A DNA stretch of 64,000 nt from assembly GCA_035447065.1 (NCBI GenBank), contig DAOTGJ010000003.1, forward strand, positions 62,001-126,000, given 5' to 3'. The stretch comes from CALEMW01 sp035447065. Its GTDB lineage: Bacteria > Krumholzibacteriota > Krumholzibacteriia > LZORAL124-64-63. A program made the translations under genes and the position numbers. Below the pieces are notes generated by a model. The model made no database searches. It saw nothing but the letters and a program-made list of their open reading frames with translations, and was not told the DNA's origin. Below are positions 50,049 through 60,454 of the stretch, in pieces (within the stretch, counting starts at the first letter, position 1; every line of letters starts with the position of its first letter).

Positions 50049-50258
50049 GTGAGTCCGTTTCGCTGACGCCGCCGCGTCCGGCGCGGGGGCGGGTCCGCGG
50101 CGGTCCGGCGAGCGTGTGGACGGGAAAGATAGCAGGGGGGAGCGGGGCGTGTCAAAGCGGTGGAAAAGGGTGCGGGAAGGAGCGGCGTTCCCGGGGATCG
50201 GGAGCGGGCCCGGAACGAAACAACGGGCCGCGGCCCCGCCGCAACCCGTTGCTGTCGT

Positions 50259-50334
50259 TGGTAGGCCGCCCGGGACTCGAACCCAGCACCACCTGATTAA
50301 AAGTCAGGTGCTCTACCTGATGAGCTAGCGGCCC
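50259..50334 (-). tRNA. tRNA-Lys (TTT)
   Basis: Acceptor GGGCCGC/GCGGCCT, anticodon arm CCTGA-CTTTTAA-TCAGG giving TTT, CCA encoded. Directly downstream of purA with its own promoter. Confidence 0.96.
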
Positions 50335-50350
50335 ACTCGGATCGGGCCCC

Positions 50351-50379
50351 AACATAGGGGGGCCGACGCGCGGCGTCAA
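50351..50379 (-). promoter_or_regulatory. Promoter of tRNA-Lys
   Basis: TTGACG and TATGTT with a 17-base spacer on the minus strand, 16 bases before the tRNA and just past the purA stop. Confidence 0.75.
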
Positions 50380-50384
50380 AAGGG

Positions 50385-51680
<1,296 letters not shown>

Positions 51681-51797
51681 GATCTGCTCCCGGTTGCGGC
51701 GGACCGCGCGCGGCGGCCCTGCCTCACAAAAAAACGAGTCTCGCAGCGGAGACCGTCGTCCTCCGGACCCGGGGGTCCGGCCCGTAGGATAGTGGAA

Positions 51798-52214
51798 TCA
51801 GCGCCCGTTGAACAGGCTCTTGAGCTCCGACCAGGTAAACTCTTCGTTGTGGGCGGTGGAGCTGCAGTCGGGGGCGCCGGGGTTGCTGGACTCCTCCTGG
51901 ACCCCGTTGTCCGCCACGCCGTTGCCGTCCACGTCCCCCAGCTCCACCCCGTTCAGACAGCCGTCCCCGTCCGAGTCCAGCTTGGCCAGCTCGTAGTTCC
52001 AACGGCGGCCGGCCGCCAGGAAGTCCAGGCCGAAGTCGTTGAGCTCGAAGCTGTTGGCGTTGGGCTCGGACAGCACGTGGCAGTTGGCGCAGGCGAAGGG
52101 CGTGAAGACGGGCAGCTGCTCCATGTCCGCCTGGGTGGCCGCGGCGGGCGTGGCGAGCAGCGCCGCGAGGGCGGCGAGCAGCAGGAGGTAGGGCATGCCT
52201 CGCGTTGCATCCAT
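51798..52214 (-). CDS. Secreted small haem-c and EF-hand-like protein with tail
   Basis: A protein of 138 residues from ATG 52214; an in-frame ATG at 52196 is also possible, since neither has a strong ribosome site. The signal peptide is MPYLLLLAALAALLATPAAA. A single CxxCH haem motif (FACANCHVLSEPNANSFELNDFG) is followed by an EF-hand/dockerin-like loop, DSDGDGCLNGVELGDVDGNGVADNG, with a calcium-ligand pattern. It ends NEEFTWSELKSLFNGR, the shared C-terminal tail with an NG insertion. It may be a small electron carrier or surface cytochrome. It sits between purA and engB in the same direction. Confidence 0.8.
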   Translation of the reverse strand: MDATRGMPYLLLLAALAALLATPAAATQADMEQLPVFTPFACANCHVLSEPNANSFELNDFGLDFLAAGRRWNYELAKLDSDGDGCLNGVELGDVDGNGVADNGVQEESSNPGAPDCSSTAHNEEFTWSELKSLFNGR

Positions 52215-52246
52215 GCCGTAAGGATAGCACCGACGAATCCGGCCTG

Positions 52247-52849
52247 TCAACGCTCCGCCTCCTCCTGTTCGGCCCCCGTCAGGAGGGCCTGGACCCAGGC
52301 GTGCAGGTCCCCCACCCCTTCGCGGCCCGTGGCGGAGGTGGGGAAGAACGGGGTGTCCGCGGGAAGCTCCAGCACCTGGGCGATCTCGCGGAACCGCTCC
52401 GGGCGCTTGGTGCGCGACACCTTGTCCGCCTTGGTCACCACCACGGCCCAGGGATCGCCGCACTCCTCCAGCCACCGGCGCATCTCGAGGTCCTCGGCCG
52501 AGGGCTTGTGGCGGATGTCCACGAGCTGGAAGACGGCCTTGGGCCGGTCCTCCGCGTTCAGGTAGGCCTGCATCAGCCGGCGCCAGTGGGCGCGGGTCCC
52601 CTTGTCCACCTTGGCGAAGCCGTAGCCGGGCAGGTCCACCAGGTAGTAGCGGTCGTCCACCAGGAAGTAGTTCAGCAGGCGCGTCTTGCCGGGCTTGCCG
52701 CTGGTCTTGGCCATCGCCTTGCGGTTCAGGAACAGGTTGATCAGCGACGACTTGCCCACGTTGCTGCGGCCCACGAACGCGAACTCGGGCAGGACCCGCT
52801 CGGGCCGCCCGTCCAGGTCGGCGGCGCTGGTCACGAACTCCACCTGCAC
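52247..52849 (-). CDS. engB: Ribosome biogenesis GTPase EngB (YihA/YsxC)
   Basis: A protein of 200 residues from a GTG start. G1 GRSNVGKSSLIN, a G2 Thr in GKPGKTRLLNYF, G3 LVDLPGYGFAKV, G4 TKADKV. EngB acts in 50S assembly. It starts 12 bases after lon, the tig-clpP-clpX-lon-engB order seen in Firmicutes and others. Confidence 0.97.
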   Translation of the reverse strand: MQVEFVTSAADLDGRPERVLPEFAFVGRSNVGKSSLINLFLNRKAMAKTSGKPGKTRLLNYFLVDDRYYLVDLPGYGFAKVDKGTRAHWRRLMQAYLNAEDRPKAVFQLVDIRHKPSAEDLEMRRWLEECGDPWAVVVTKADKVSRTKRPERFREIAQVLELPADTPFFPTSATGREGVGDLHAWVQALLTGAEQEEAER

Positions 52850-52861
52850 GCCGGCCCTCCC

Positions 52862-55270
52862 CTAGTGCGCCGGCCGGGCGGCGGGCGCCTCGCCGGGCTT
52901 GGTCGGCCGCAGGGGCGCCCCCGAGGGCACCAGGGCCAGCTCCAGCACCTCGTCCATGTGGTCCACCAGGTGCACGTCCAGGTGGCGGCGGATGACCGCC
53001 GGCAGCTCCTTGTAGTCCTTCTCGTTCTCCCGCGGCAGGATCAGGGTCCTGCAGCCGGCGCGCATGGCCGCCACGGACTTCTCCGGCAGGCCGCCGATGG
53101 GCAGCACCTTCCCGCGCAGGGTCACCTCGCCGGTCATGGCCACCTCGCGCTTGACCGCCTGGCCGCGCAGCAGCGAGACCAGGGCCGTGGCCATGGCGAT
53201 GCCGGCGCTGGGGCCGTCCTTGGGCACCGCGCCCTCGGGCACGTGCAGATGCAGGTCGTGCTTCTGGAGGTGGTCGGGGTCCAGCCCGGGGCAGCGGGTG
53301 CGCGCGAAGCTGAGGGCCGTCTCCGCCGACTCCTTCATCACGTCCTTGAGGTTGCCCGTGAGCTTGAGCTTGCCCGTGCCGGCCATCTGGCTCACCTCGA
53401 TGGGCAGGATCTCGCCGCCGGCCGACGTCCAGGCCAGGCCCGTCACCACGCCCACCTCCGGCTCGCCGGCGATGGCCTGGCGCCGGTACTTGGGCGTGCC
53501 CAGGTAGGCCTCCAGGGCCTTGGGCGTGACCTTGCCGGGCCACTCCCCCGACTCGGCGTGCTTCTTGGCCACCTTGCGGCAGACCGTGGCGATCTCGCGC
53601 TCCAGCTGGCGCACGCCCGCCTCGCGGGTGTAGCCGTCGATGATCAGCTGCAGGGTCTTCTCCGGGAAGTCGCCCTCCCACTCCTTCACGCCGTTGCGCT
53701 CGGTCTGGCGCGGCACCAGGTAGTCGCGGGCGATGGCCAGCTTCTCGTGGTCCAGATAGCCCGGCAGCCGGATGATCTCCATGCGGTCCTCGAGGGCCGC
53801 CGGGATGGTGTGCAGGCTGTTGGCCGTGGTGATGAACAGCACCTCGCTCAGATCGAAGTCCACCTCCAGGAAGTGGTCGCTGAAGTGGGTGTTCTGCTCG
53901 GGATCAAGCACCTCCAGCAGGGCCGACGACGGGTCGCCGCGGAAGTCGGCGCCCATCTTGTCGATCTCGTCCAGCAGGAACACTGGGTTGCGCGTGCCCG
54001 CCTTGCGCAGCGAGTCGATCACGCGGCCCGGCTTGCTGCCGATGTACGTGCGGCGGTGGCCGCGGATCTCCGCCTCGTCGCGCACGCCGCCCAGGCTGAT
54101 GCGCACGAACTTGCGGTTCATGCTCTCGGCGATGCTGCGGCCCAGGGACGTCTTGCCCACGCCCGGCGGCCCCACCAGGCAGAGGATGGAGCCCTGCAGC
54201 TTCTTGGTCAGCTTGAGCACCGCCAGGAACTCCAGGATGCGCTCCTTGACCTTCTCCAGGCCGAAGTGGTCGGCGTCCAGGTGCTCGCGCACCTTCTTCA
54301 TGTCCAGGCGGTCGCGGGAGCGCTCGTTCCAGGGCAGCTCCAGCAGGGTGTCCAGGTAGTTGCGCACCACCGCGGCCTCGGGCGACATGCCCGGCATCTT
54401 GGCCAGGCGCGCGATCTCGCGCTGGGCCGCCTCGCGGGCCTCGGCGGGCAGCTCGGTCTGCTCCAGCTTGCTGGAGTAGTCGTCCACGTCGGCGTCGTCG
54501 TCGGCGCCGTAGCCCAGCTCCTTGCGGATGGCCCGCAGCTGCTCGTTGAGGTAGAACTCGCGCTGGTTCTTCTGCACCTGGGACTGCACCTCGGAGTCGA
54601 TGCGCTGCTCCAGCTCCAGGATGTCCAGCTCCTCGGCCAGGATGCGGTTCATGCGGCGCATGCGCTCCAGCAGGCTGGTCTCCTCCAGCAGCTCCTGCTT
54701 CTCCGGGACCTTGGCCACGATGTAGGCGCTGATGGAGTCCGTCATCTGGTCGATGGCATCCATGTTCAGCACGGACATCAGCACCTCGTCGGGCAGGCGC
54801 TTGTTCAGGCGCACGTACTCCTTGAAGCGCTCCTTGATGGAGCGGCTCAGGGCCTCCAGCTCCGTGCCCTCCTCGTGGGTCTCGGCCAGGCGCTCCACCA
54901 TGACCTCGCTGAAGTCGTCGCCCTCCTCGAACTCGCGGATCCGCACGCGGGCGCGGCCCTCCACCAGGATCTTCAGCGTCTCGTCGGGGGTGCGGATGAT
55001 CTGCAGGATCTTGATCACCGTGCCCACGGCGTACACGTCCTCGGCGCGCGGGTCCTCCACGTCGGCCTCGTACTGGGCGCTCACGCAGATGAACTTGCCG
55101 CGGTCCATGGCCGCCTCCAGGGCGGCCACCGAGCGCGCGCGGCCCACGAGCAGGGGCGTGACCATGGTGGGGAACACCACCACGTCGCGCAGCGGCAGCA
55201 GGGGCAGGCGCTCCGGGAACTCGGCGGCGCCGTCGTCGTCGGTGAAGACCGTGATCTCCTGATCGGTCAT
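52862..55270 (-). CDS. lon: ATP-dependent protease Lon
   Basis: A protein of 802 residues, full length. The N-terminal substrate-binding domain (LPLLPLRDVVVFPTMVTPLLVGR) precedes the AAA+ module with GPPGVGKTSLG (Walker A) and VFLLDEIDKMG (Walker B). The protease domain has the catalytic Ser in VPKDGPSAGIAMATAL and the Lys in GLPEKSVAAMRAG. It degrades damaged and regulatory proteins. Between clpX and engB. Confidence 0.98.
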   Translation of the reverse strand: MTDQEITVFTDDDGAAEFPERLPLLPLRDVVVFPTMVTPLLVGRARSVAALEAAMDRGKFICVSAQYEADVEDPRAEDVYAVGTVIKILQIIRTPDETLKILVEGRARVRIREFEEGDDFSEVMVERLAETHEEGTELEALSRSIKERFKEYVRLNKRLPDEVLMSVLNMDAIDQMTDSISAYIVAKVPEKQELLEETSLLERMRRMNRILAEELDILELEQRIDSEVQSQVQKNQREFYLNEQLRAIRKELGYGADDDADVDDYSSKLEQTELPAEAREAAQREIARLAKMPGMSPEAAVVRNYLDTLLELPWNERSRDRLDMKKVREHLDADHFGLEKVKERILEFLAVLKLTKKLQGSILCLVGPPGVGKTSLGRSIAESMNRKFVRISLGGVRDEAEIRGHRRTYIGSKPGRVIDSLRKAGTRNPVFLLDEIDKMGADFRGDPSSALLEVLDPEQNTHFSDHFLEVDFDLSEVLFITTANSLHTIPAALEDRMEIIRLPGYLDHEKLAIARDYLVPRQTERNGVKEWEGDFPEKTLQLIIDGYTREAGVRQLEREIATVCRKVAKKHAESGEWPGKVTPKALEAYLGTPKYRRQAIAGEPEVGVVTGLAWTSAGGEILPIEVSQMAGTGKLKLTGNLKDVMKESAETALSFARTRCPGLDPDHLQKHDLHLHVPEGAVPKDGPSAGIAMATALVSLLRGQAVKREVAMTGEVTLRGKVLPIGGLPEKSVAAMRAGCRTLILPRENEKDYKELPAVIRRHLDVHLVDHMDEVLELALVPSGAPLRPTKPGEAPAARPAH

Positions 55271-55311
55271 GCTGGTCGTCTCCTCGTCGCCCTGGGGCGC
55301 GGAAAGCGAGA

Positions 55312-55351
55312 GGGCCGCCCGGCCCCGCGCTGCGGGTGCCGCGGGCGGCCC
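55312..55351. other. Stem-loop between lon and clpX
   Basis: A 9-bp stem GGGCCGCCC/GGGCGGCCC closes a 22-base loop in the 100-base gap. No T tract is present. It may attenuate readthrough from clpX into lon. Confidence 0.35.
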
Positions 55352-55370
55352 GCGTGGTGTGGAGGGCGGC

Positions 55371-56630
55371 TCAGGCTCCCTGGCGCTCGTCGGCCTGGTC
55401 GTGGAGCATCTCGGGCTCGGCCTTGCCGTTGACCACGTCGCCGGTGATGATCACCTGGCGCACGGTCTCCAGCGAGGGCACCTGGTACATGACGTCGCGC
55501 ATGACGGCCTCCATGATGGAGCGCAGCCCGCGGGCGCCGGTCTTGCGTTCGATGGCCTTGTCCGCCACGGCCTCCACGGCGTCGGGCGTGAAGACCAGCT
55601 CCACGTCCTCCATGGCCAGCAGCTTGCGGTACTGCTTGACCAGGGAGTTCCGCGGCTCCTGCAGGATGCGGATCATGGCGTCGCGGTCCAGCTCCTGCAG
55701 CGTGGTGCACACCGGCAGGCGGCCCACCAGCTCCGGGATCAGGCCGAACTTGACCAGGTCCTCCGGCTCCACCAGCGAGAGGATCTCCTGCTCGTCGGCG
55801 TTGCTGCGGCGGTTCTCATCGCGGTCGAAGCCCAGCACGTTGCGCCCGATGCGCCGGCGGATGACGTCGTCCAGGCCCTGGAAGGCGCCGCCGCACACGA
55901 ACAGGATGTTGCGCGTGTTGATCTCGATGTACTTCTGCTGCGGGTGCTTGCGCCCGCCCTGGGGCGGCACGTTGGCCACCGTGCCCTCCAGGATCTTGAG
56001 CAGGGCCTGCTGCACGCCCTCGCCCGACACGTCGCGGGTGATGGACGGGTTGCTGGACTTGCGCGTGATCTTGTCGAGCTCGTCGATGTAGATGATGCCC
56101 TGCTCGGCCGCCTGCGCGTTGTAGTCGGCGGCCTGGAGCAGGCGCACCAGGATGTTCTCCACGTCCTCGCCCACGTAGCCGGCCTCGGTCAGCGTGGTGG
56201 CGTCGGCGATGGCGAACGGCACCTTGAGCATGCGCGCCAGGGTCTGCGCGAGCAGGGTCTTGCCCGTGCCCGTGGACCCGATGAGCAGGATGTTGCTCTT
56301 GTCCACCTCGACGTCGTCGCCCACCCGGCGCTGGTTGATGCGCTTGTAGTGGTTGTACACGGCGACGGCCAGGGAGATCTTGGCGTCGTCCTGCTGGATC
56401 ACGTACTCGTCCAGGTGCTCCTTGATCTCCTGGGGCCGCGGGAAGCTCTGCAGGCTCTCGCCCGTCTCCTCCAGGAGCTCGCCCTCGAGGATGTCGTTGC
56501 AGAGCTTGATGCACTCGTTGCAGATGTACACGTTGGACGGACCGGCGACCAGCTTGGCCACCTCGTCCTGACCGCGTGCACAGAACGAGCACTTGATCAT
56601 CTGCGGCGATCCTGTGGTGCGACGCTTCAT
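55371..56630 (-). CDS. clpX: ATP-dependent Clp protease ATPase subunit ClpX
   Basis: A protein of 419 residues. The N-terminal zinc-binding domain CSFC...CNEC recognises substrates and adaptors. Walker A LIGSTGTGKTLLA, Walker B IIYIDELDKITRK. It unfolds substrates and feeds ClpP. The gene follows clpP by about 40 bases. A conserved GAR pore loop is part of the core (VGEDVENILVRLLQAADYN). Confidence 0.98.
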   Translation of the reverse strand: MKRRTTGSPQMIKCSFCARGQDEVAKLVAGPSNVYICNECIKLCNDILEGELLEETGESLQSFPRPQEIKEHLDEYVIQQDDAKISLAVAVYNHYKRINQRRVGDDVEVDKSNILLIGSTGTGKTLLAQTLARMLKVPFAIADATTLTEAGYVGEDVENILVRLLQAADYNAQAAEQGIIYIDELDKITRKSSNPSITRDVSGEGVQQALLKILEGTVANVPPQGGRKHPQQKYIEINTRNILFVCGGAFQGLDDVIRRRIGRNVLGFDRDENRRSNADEQEILSLVEPEDLVKFGLIPELVGRLPVCTTLQELDRDAMIRILQEPRNSLVKQYRKLLAMEDVELVFTPDAVEAVADKAIERKTGARGLRSIMEAVMRDVMYQVPSLETVRQVIITGDVVNGKAEPEMLHDQADERQGA

Positions 56631-56669
56631 GGATTCCCTTCCCGTCCCCCCCGGGACGCGCGGAGGACC

Positions 56670-57263
56670 TTAGCCCTCCACCTCGGACTTCTTGGTGATG
56701 ACCTTGTCGACCATGCCGTAATCCTTGGCCACCTGGGCCGACATGAAGAAGTCGCGGTCGCTGTCGGCGGCGATCTTGTCCTCGGTCTGGCCGGTGTGGT
56801 GGGCCAGCATGCCGTACAGCTTCTTCTTCAGGTACAGGATCTCCTTGGCGTAGATCTCGATCATGCTCGCCTGGCCCTGGCTGCCGCCCAGGGGCTGGTG
56901 GATCATGATGCGCGAGTTGGCCAGGGCGGACCGCTTGCCGGCCGCGCCGGCGGCCAGGAGCACGGCGCCCATGCTGGCCGCCTGGCCCATGCAGATGGTC
57001 ACCACGTCGTTGGAAATGTACTGCATGGTATCATAGATGGCCAGACCCGCGGTGATGCTGCCGCCCGGGCTGTTGATGTACAGGTAGATGTCCCGCTCCG
57101 GATCCTCCGCCTGCAGGAACAGGAGCTGGGCCACCACCACGTTGGCCACGTTGTCGTCGATGGCCGTGCCCAGGATGATGATGCGGTCCTTCAGCAGACG
57201 CGAGTAGATGTCGTACGAGCGTTCGCCGAGGCTGGTCTGTTCCACCACGTAGGGGATGAGCAT
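56670..57263 (-). CDS. clpP: ATP-dependent Clp protease proteolytic subunit
   Basis: A protein of 197 residues from ATG 57263 (AAGGAG upstream). Catalytic Ser in MGQAASMGAVLLAAG, His in MIHQPLGGSQGQA, Asp in DRDFFMSAQ. Serine peptidase that forms the double heptamer docking ClpX. Second in tig-clpP-clpX-lon. Confidence 0.98.
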   Translation of the reverse strand: MLIPYVVEQTSLGERSYDIYSRLLKDRIIILGTAIDDNVANVVVAQLLFLQAEDPERDIYLYINSPGGSITAGLAIYDTMQYISNDVVTICMGQAASMGAVLLAAGAAGKRSALANSRIMIHQPLGGSQGQASMIEIYAKEILYLKKKLYGMLAHHTGQTEDKIAADSDRDFFMSAQVAKDYGMVDKVITKKSEVEG

Positions 57264-57355
57264 GGTCACTCCTTGCCGGCCGCGGGGCGGCCGGGGTTTC
57301 GGGTCCGTCCGCGGAAGCCTCCCCCAACACCGGGGCGACGGCCTCCGTTCCCGTC

Positions 57356-58678
57356 CTAGCCGCCCGCGGCGGCGTCGGCCGCCGGGCTGAACTTGGCCCG
57401 GGACTTGAGGAAGTCGAAGGTGCGCGTCTCCGCCAGCTCGTGGCCGATGCGCTCCTCCTCGCGGTTCCGCTTCACGTACTCGCGGTACTGGTCCACCGGC
57501 CAGCCGTTCTCCTTGGCCGTCTCCTCGATGCGCTCGTCGATGTCCTCCGGGCGCACCTCGATGCCCTCCGCCTTGCGGACGGCCTCCAGCACGAACATGG
57601 CCTTGATGGTGCGCTCGGCGCCGGCGCGGGCGCTCTCGCGGTACTGGGCCAGCTCCTCGTCGGAGACCGGACGGCCGTACATGGCGCTGCGCTGGCGCAT
57701 CTCGTCGGCCATGCCGTCCAGGTAGTCGTTGAGCATGGAGGGCGGCACCTCCACGGCGTTGCGCTCCAGCAGGAGGTCCACGATCTGCTCGCGCGTGGCG
57801 GCGTCGGCCTTCTGCTCCTCCTCCTTCTGCAGCTCCTCGCGCACGGCGGCGCGGAGCTCCAGCAGGGTCTGGCCGTCCTGCAGGGATGAGGCGAAGGCGT
57901 CGTCCAGCTCCGGCAGGGTCTGGGCGGTGACCTCCTTCACCGTCATGCGGTAGGTCATGGTCTTGCCGCGCAGGGCCTCGCCGGGGTGGTCCTCGGGGTA
58001 GCTGACGGTGGCCTTGACCTCGTCGCCGGCGGAGGCGCCGATCAGGGCGGTCTCGAAGGCCTCGAAGTTGTTCTCGTCGCCGAGCTGGAGGCTGTAGCCC
58101 TCGGTCCTGCGGGCCTCGTCGGGCTCGCCGGACTCGTCCTCGGGCAGAATGTCCACCTTGACGCGGTCGCCGGCCCGGGCCGCGCGCGCCGCCGTCTCCC
58201 AGGGGGCGCGGCTCTCGCGCAGGCGCTCCAGGGCCTCGTCCACGGCGCCGTCGGCCAGGGAGGCGTCGCGGGCGGTCAGGGGCAGGTCGTCGTAGTCCTT
58301 GGGCGTGATGACCGGGCGCACCTCCACCTCGAGCTCCAGCTTGACCGGCTCGTCGTCGTTCATGGCCAGGTCCTTCAGCACCGGGTCGCTCACCGGGAAG
58401 AAGCCGTGCTCGATCATGGCCGCCTGGTAGGCCCGCGGCACCAGCTCCTCCAGGGTGTCCATGCGCACGGTCCCGCCCAGGTCCTGCTCCACCATGGCCA
58501 TGGGGACCTTGCCCTTGCGGAAGCCGGGCCGGGCGTGGCCCTTGCGGGCCTTGCGCAGGTTCTTGCCGTACTCGGCCTCGAAGTGGGCGGGATCGATCTC
58601 CACGTGGATCTTCCGCTGCCACATCTCGGGCTCGGTGACGGTCAGCTTGAACGGGGTTGCGGTATCGCTCTGGGCCAT
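57356..58678 (-). CDS. tig: Trigger factor
   Basis: A protein of 440 residues from ATG 58678; the reading frame upstream runs into tRNA-Leu and is not used. The ribosome-docking signature is ARPGFRKGKVP at about residue 50. The FKBP-type PPIase domain (about 155-240) and the C-terminal helical arms (EEEQKADAATREQIVDLLLERNAVEVPPSMLNDYLD) follow. It is the first chaperone to meet nascent chains. First gene of the proteostasis operon. Confidence 0.97.
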   Translation of the reverse strand: MAQSDTATPFKLTVTEPEMWQRKIHVEIDPAHFEAEYGKNLRKARKGHARPGFRKGKVPMAMVEQDLGGTVRMDTLEELVPRAYQAAMIEHGFFPVSDPVLKDLAMNDDEPVKLELEVEVRPVITPKDYDDLPLTARDASLADGAVDEALERLRESRAPWETAARAARAGDRVKVDILPEDESGEPDEARRTEGYSLQLGDENNFEAFETALIGASAGDEVKATVSYPEDHPGEALRGKTMTYRMTVKEVTAQTLPELDDAFASSLQDGQTLLELRAAVREELQKEEEQKADAATREQIVDLLLERNAVEVPPSMLNDYLDGMADEMRQRSAMYGRPVSDEELAQYRESARAGAERTIKAMFVLEAVRKAEGIEVRPEDIDERIEETAKENGWPVDQYREYVKRNREEERIGHELAETRTFDFLKSRAKFSPAADAAAGG

Positions 58679-58732
58679 GGCGTTCGGGACCTCGGGGTTC
58701 GGGGATGCGGGCGCGCCGGCGGCGTGCCGATC

Positions 58733-58817
58733 TGGTGCGAGAGGGGGGACTCGAACCCCCACGGACGAATCCACAGGAACCTAAATCCTGCGCGTCTGCC
58801 AGTTCCGCCACTCTCGC
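58733..58817 (-). tRNA. tRNA-Leu (TAG)
   Basis: 85 bases with a long variable arm. Acceptor GCGAGAG/CTCTCGC, anticodon arm CAGGA-TTTAGGT-TCCTG giving TAG, CCA encoded. Upstream of tig. Confidence 0.95.
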
Positions 58818-58902
58818 GACGGCCCCGGAGATCGGGGCGCAAAGCGGGGGCTTCGGCGCCCTGCGGCCGGTCGAGCGAGCGCGTCGAAGCAGGAACCGCG
58901 CC

Positions 58903-58931
58903 AATATAGCCCTGGCCGGAAAACCGGTCAA
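58903..58931 (-). promoter_or_regulatory. Promoter of tRNA-Leu (and possibly tig operon)
   Basis: TTGACC and TATATT with a 17-base spacer on the minus strand, 85 bases upstream of the tRNA. No separate promoter for tig is obvious in the 54 bases between. Confidence 0.75.
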
Positions 58932-58946
58932 GAACGCCGGATTCGC

Positions 58947-60308
58947 CTAATCTTTTATCTTTCGGTAAATCGTCCGCGAGGCGATGCCCAGGATCCTGGC
59001 CGCCGTCTCCTTATCGCCGCCCGTGCTGTCCAGCGTGGCCCGGATGAGCTCCATCTCGGCGTCGCGCAGAGGGGTGCCGATGGGGATGGTCACCGCGTCG
59101 GCGCGCCGGCGGCCGGCCAGCACCGCCTGGGGCAGCACCTCGGCCTCCACCCACTCCCCGCGCGCCAGGACCACCGCGCGCTCCACGCAGTTCTCCAACT
59201 CGCGCACGTTGCCGGGCCAGCTGTAGCGCTGGAGAGCCTCCACGGCCTCCTGGCTGAAGCCGCGGATGGCCTTGTTGTTCTTCTCCGCCGCCAGCTTCAG
59301 GAACGCGTTGGCCAGCAGGATGAGGTCGCCGCCGCGGGTGCGCAGGGGCGGGATCTCCAGGTTGATCACATTCAAGCGATAGTAGAGATCTTCGCGGAAA
59401 GTCCCTTCTGCGACCATCTCTTCCAGATCCGCGTTGGTGGCGGCGATGATCCGCACGTCCACGGCGATGGGCTCGTTGCTGCCCAGCCGCTCGAAGACCC
59501 CCTCCTGCAGCACCCGCAGCAGCTTGACCTGCACGGACAGGGGCACCTCGCCGATCTCGTCCAGGAAGATGGTGCCGCCGTGGGCCGCCTCGAAGCGCCC
59601 CCGCCGCCGCCCCGCGGCGCCGGTGAAGGCCCCCTTCTCGTACCCGAAGAGCTCGGACTCCAGCAGGGTCTCGGGGATGGCGGCGCAGCTCACCTTGATC
59701 ATGGGCTTGCCCGCCCGCTCGCTCCAGCGGTGGATGGAGTTGGCGAAGACCTCCTTGCCGGTCCCGCTCTCCCCCGTCAGCAGCACCGTGGCGGTGCTGG
59801 GGGCCACCTGCTGGGCCGTGTCGCTGGTGCGGCGCATGACCTCGCTCTTGCCGATGATCTGGTCGCGCCCGCCGGTCTCCTTGAGCATGCGCCGCAGCTC
59901 GATGTTCTCCGCGATGAGCTGCTGCTTCTCCATGGCCTTGCGGCAGGTGTTCAGGGTGGTGGACGCCGTGAAGGGCTTCTCCACGAAGTCGTAGGCCCCC
60001 AGCTTCATGGCCTCCACGGCGGTCTCGATGGTGCCGTGGCCCGTGACGATCACGAACTCCGTGGCCGGCGAGATGACCTTGGCCGCCTTGAGCAGCTCCA
60101 CCCCGCCCATGCGCGGCATCATCAGGTCGCTGAGCACCAGGGGCACCGACTCCTGGCGCAGCACCTCCAGGGCCTCCTCGCCGTTGCCGGCGGTCAGCAC
60201 GTGGTAGCCGTTGCGCGAGAGCAGGCGCGACAGGGCCTGGCAGAGCTCGGGCTCGTCGTCGACCACCAGGATCGTGCCGACGGCCGCGGGGGTGTTGGGA
60301 TCGGCCAT
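58947..60308 (-). CDS. Sigma-54-dependent response regulator (NtrC family)
   Basis: A protein of 453 residues. ATG 60308 is preceded by GGAGG. The receiver domain (1-125) has phospho-acceptor Asp61 (LVLSDLMMP) and Lys in VEKPF. The AAA+ domain has GESGTGKEVFANSIH (Walker A), GAFTGAAGRRRGRFE (sigma-54 contact loop), and GGTIFLDEIGEV (Walker B). The C-terminal Fis-type helix-turn-helix is DKETAARILGIASRTIYRKIKD. No histidine kinase is adjacent, so its partner lies elsewhere. It activates sigma-54 promoters. Confidence 0.97.
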   Translation of the reverse strand: MADPNTPAAVGTILVVDDEPELCQALSRLLSRNGYHVLTAGNGEEALEVLRQESVPLVLSDLMMPRMGGVELLKAAKVISPATEFVIVTGHGTIETAVEAMKLGAYDFVEKPFTASTTLNTCRKAMEKQQLIAENIELRRMLKETGGRDQIIGKSEVMRRTSDTAQQVAPSTATVLLTGESGTGKEVFANSIHRWSERAGKPMIKVSCAAIPETLLESELFGYEKGAFTGAAGRRRGRFEAAHGGTIFLDEIGEVPLSVQVKLLRVLQEGVFERLGSNEPIAVDVRIIAATNADLEEMVAEGTFREDLYYRLNVINLEIPPLRTRGGDLILLANAFLKLAAEKNNKAIRGFSQEAVEALQRYSWPGNVRELENCVERAVVLARGEWVEAEVLPQAVLAGRRRADAVTIPIGTPLRDAEMELIRATLDSTGGDKETAARILGIASRTIYRKIKD

Positions 60309-60400
60309 GGGCCTCCTCGAGGGCTCGGGTGCCGGGTGGACGGACAGGATGTCAGCGCCCGGTCCGATCGTCAAGGGCGCGGAAGGGATGGCGGAACGAC

Positions 60401-60430
60401 GACGCCCCCGGCCGCGGGGCCGGGGGCGTC
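60401..60430. other. Perfect 13-bp stem-loop before the response regulator
   Basis: GACGCCCCCGGCC pairs with GGCCGGGGGCGTC around a 4-base loop, in the gap between the oxidoreductase and the regulator gene. It is the likely transcription boundary, though no T tract follows. Confidence 0.5.
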
Positions 60431-60454
60431 GCATGGGAACGGAAGGACGAACCC

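Noticed and set aside
52205..55432. 1075-codon open frame on the plus strand
   Set aside because: Antisense to engB and lon; no recognisable domain.
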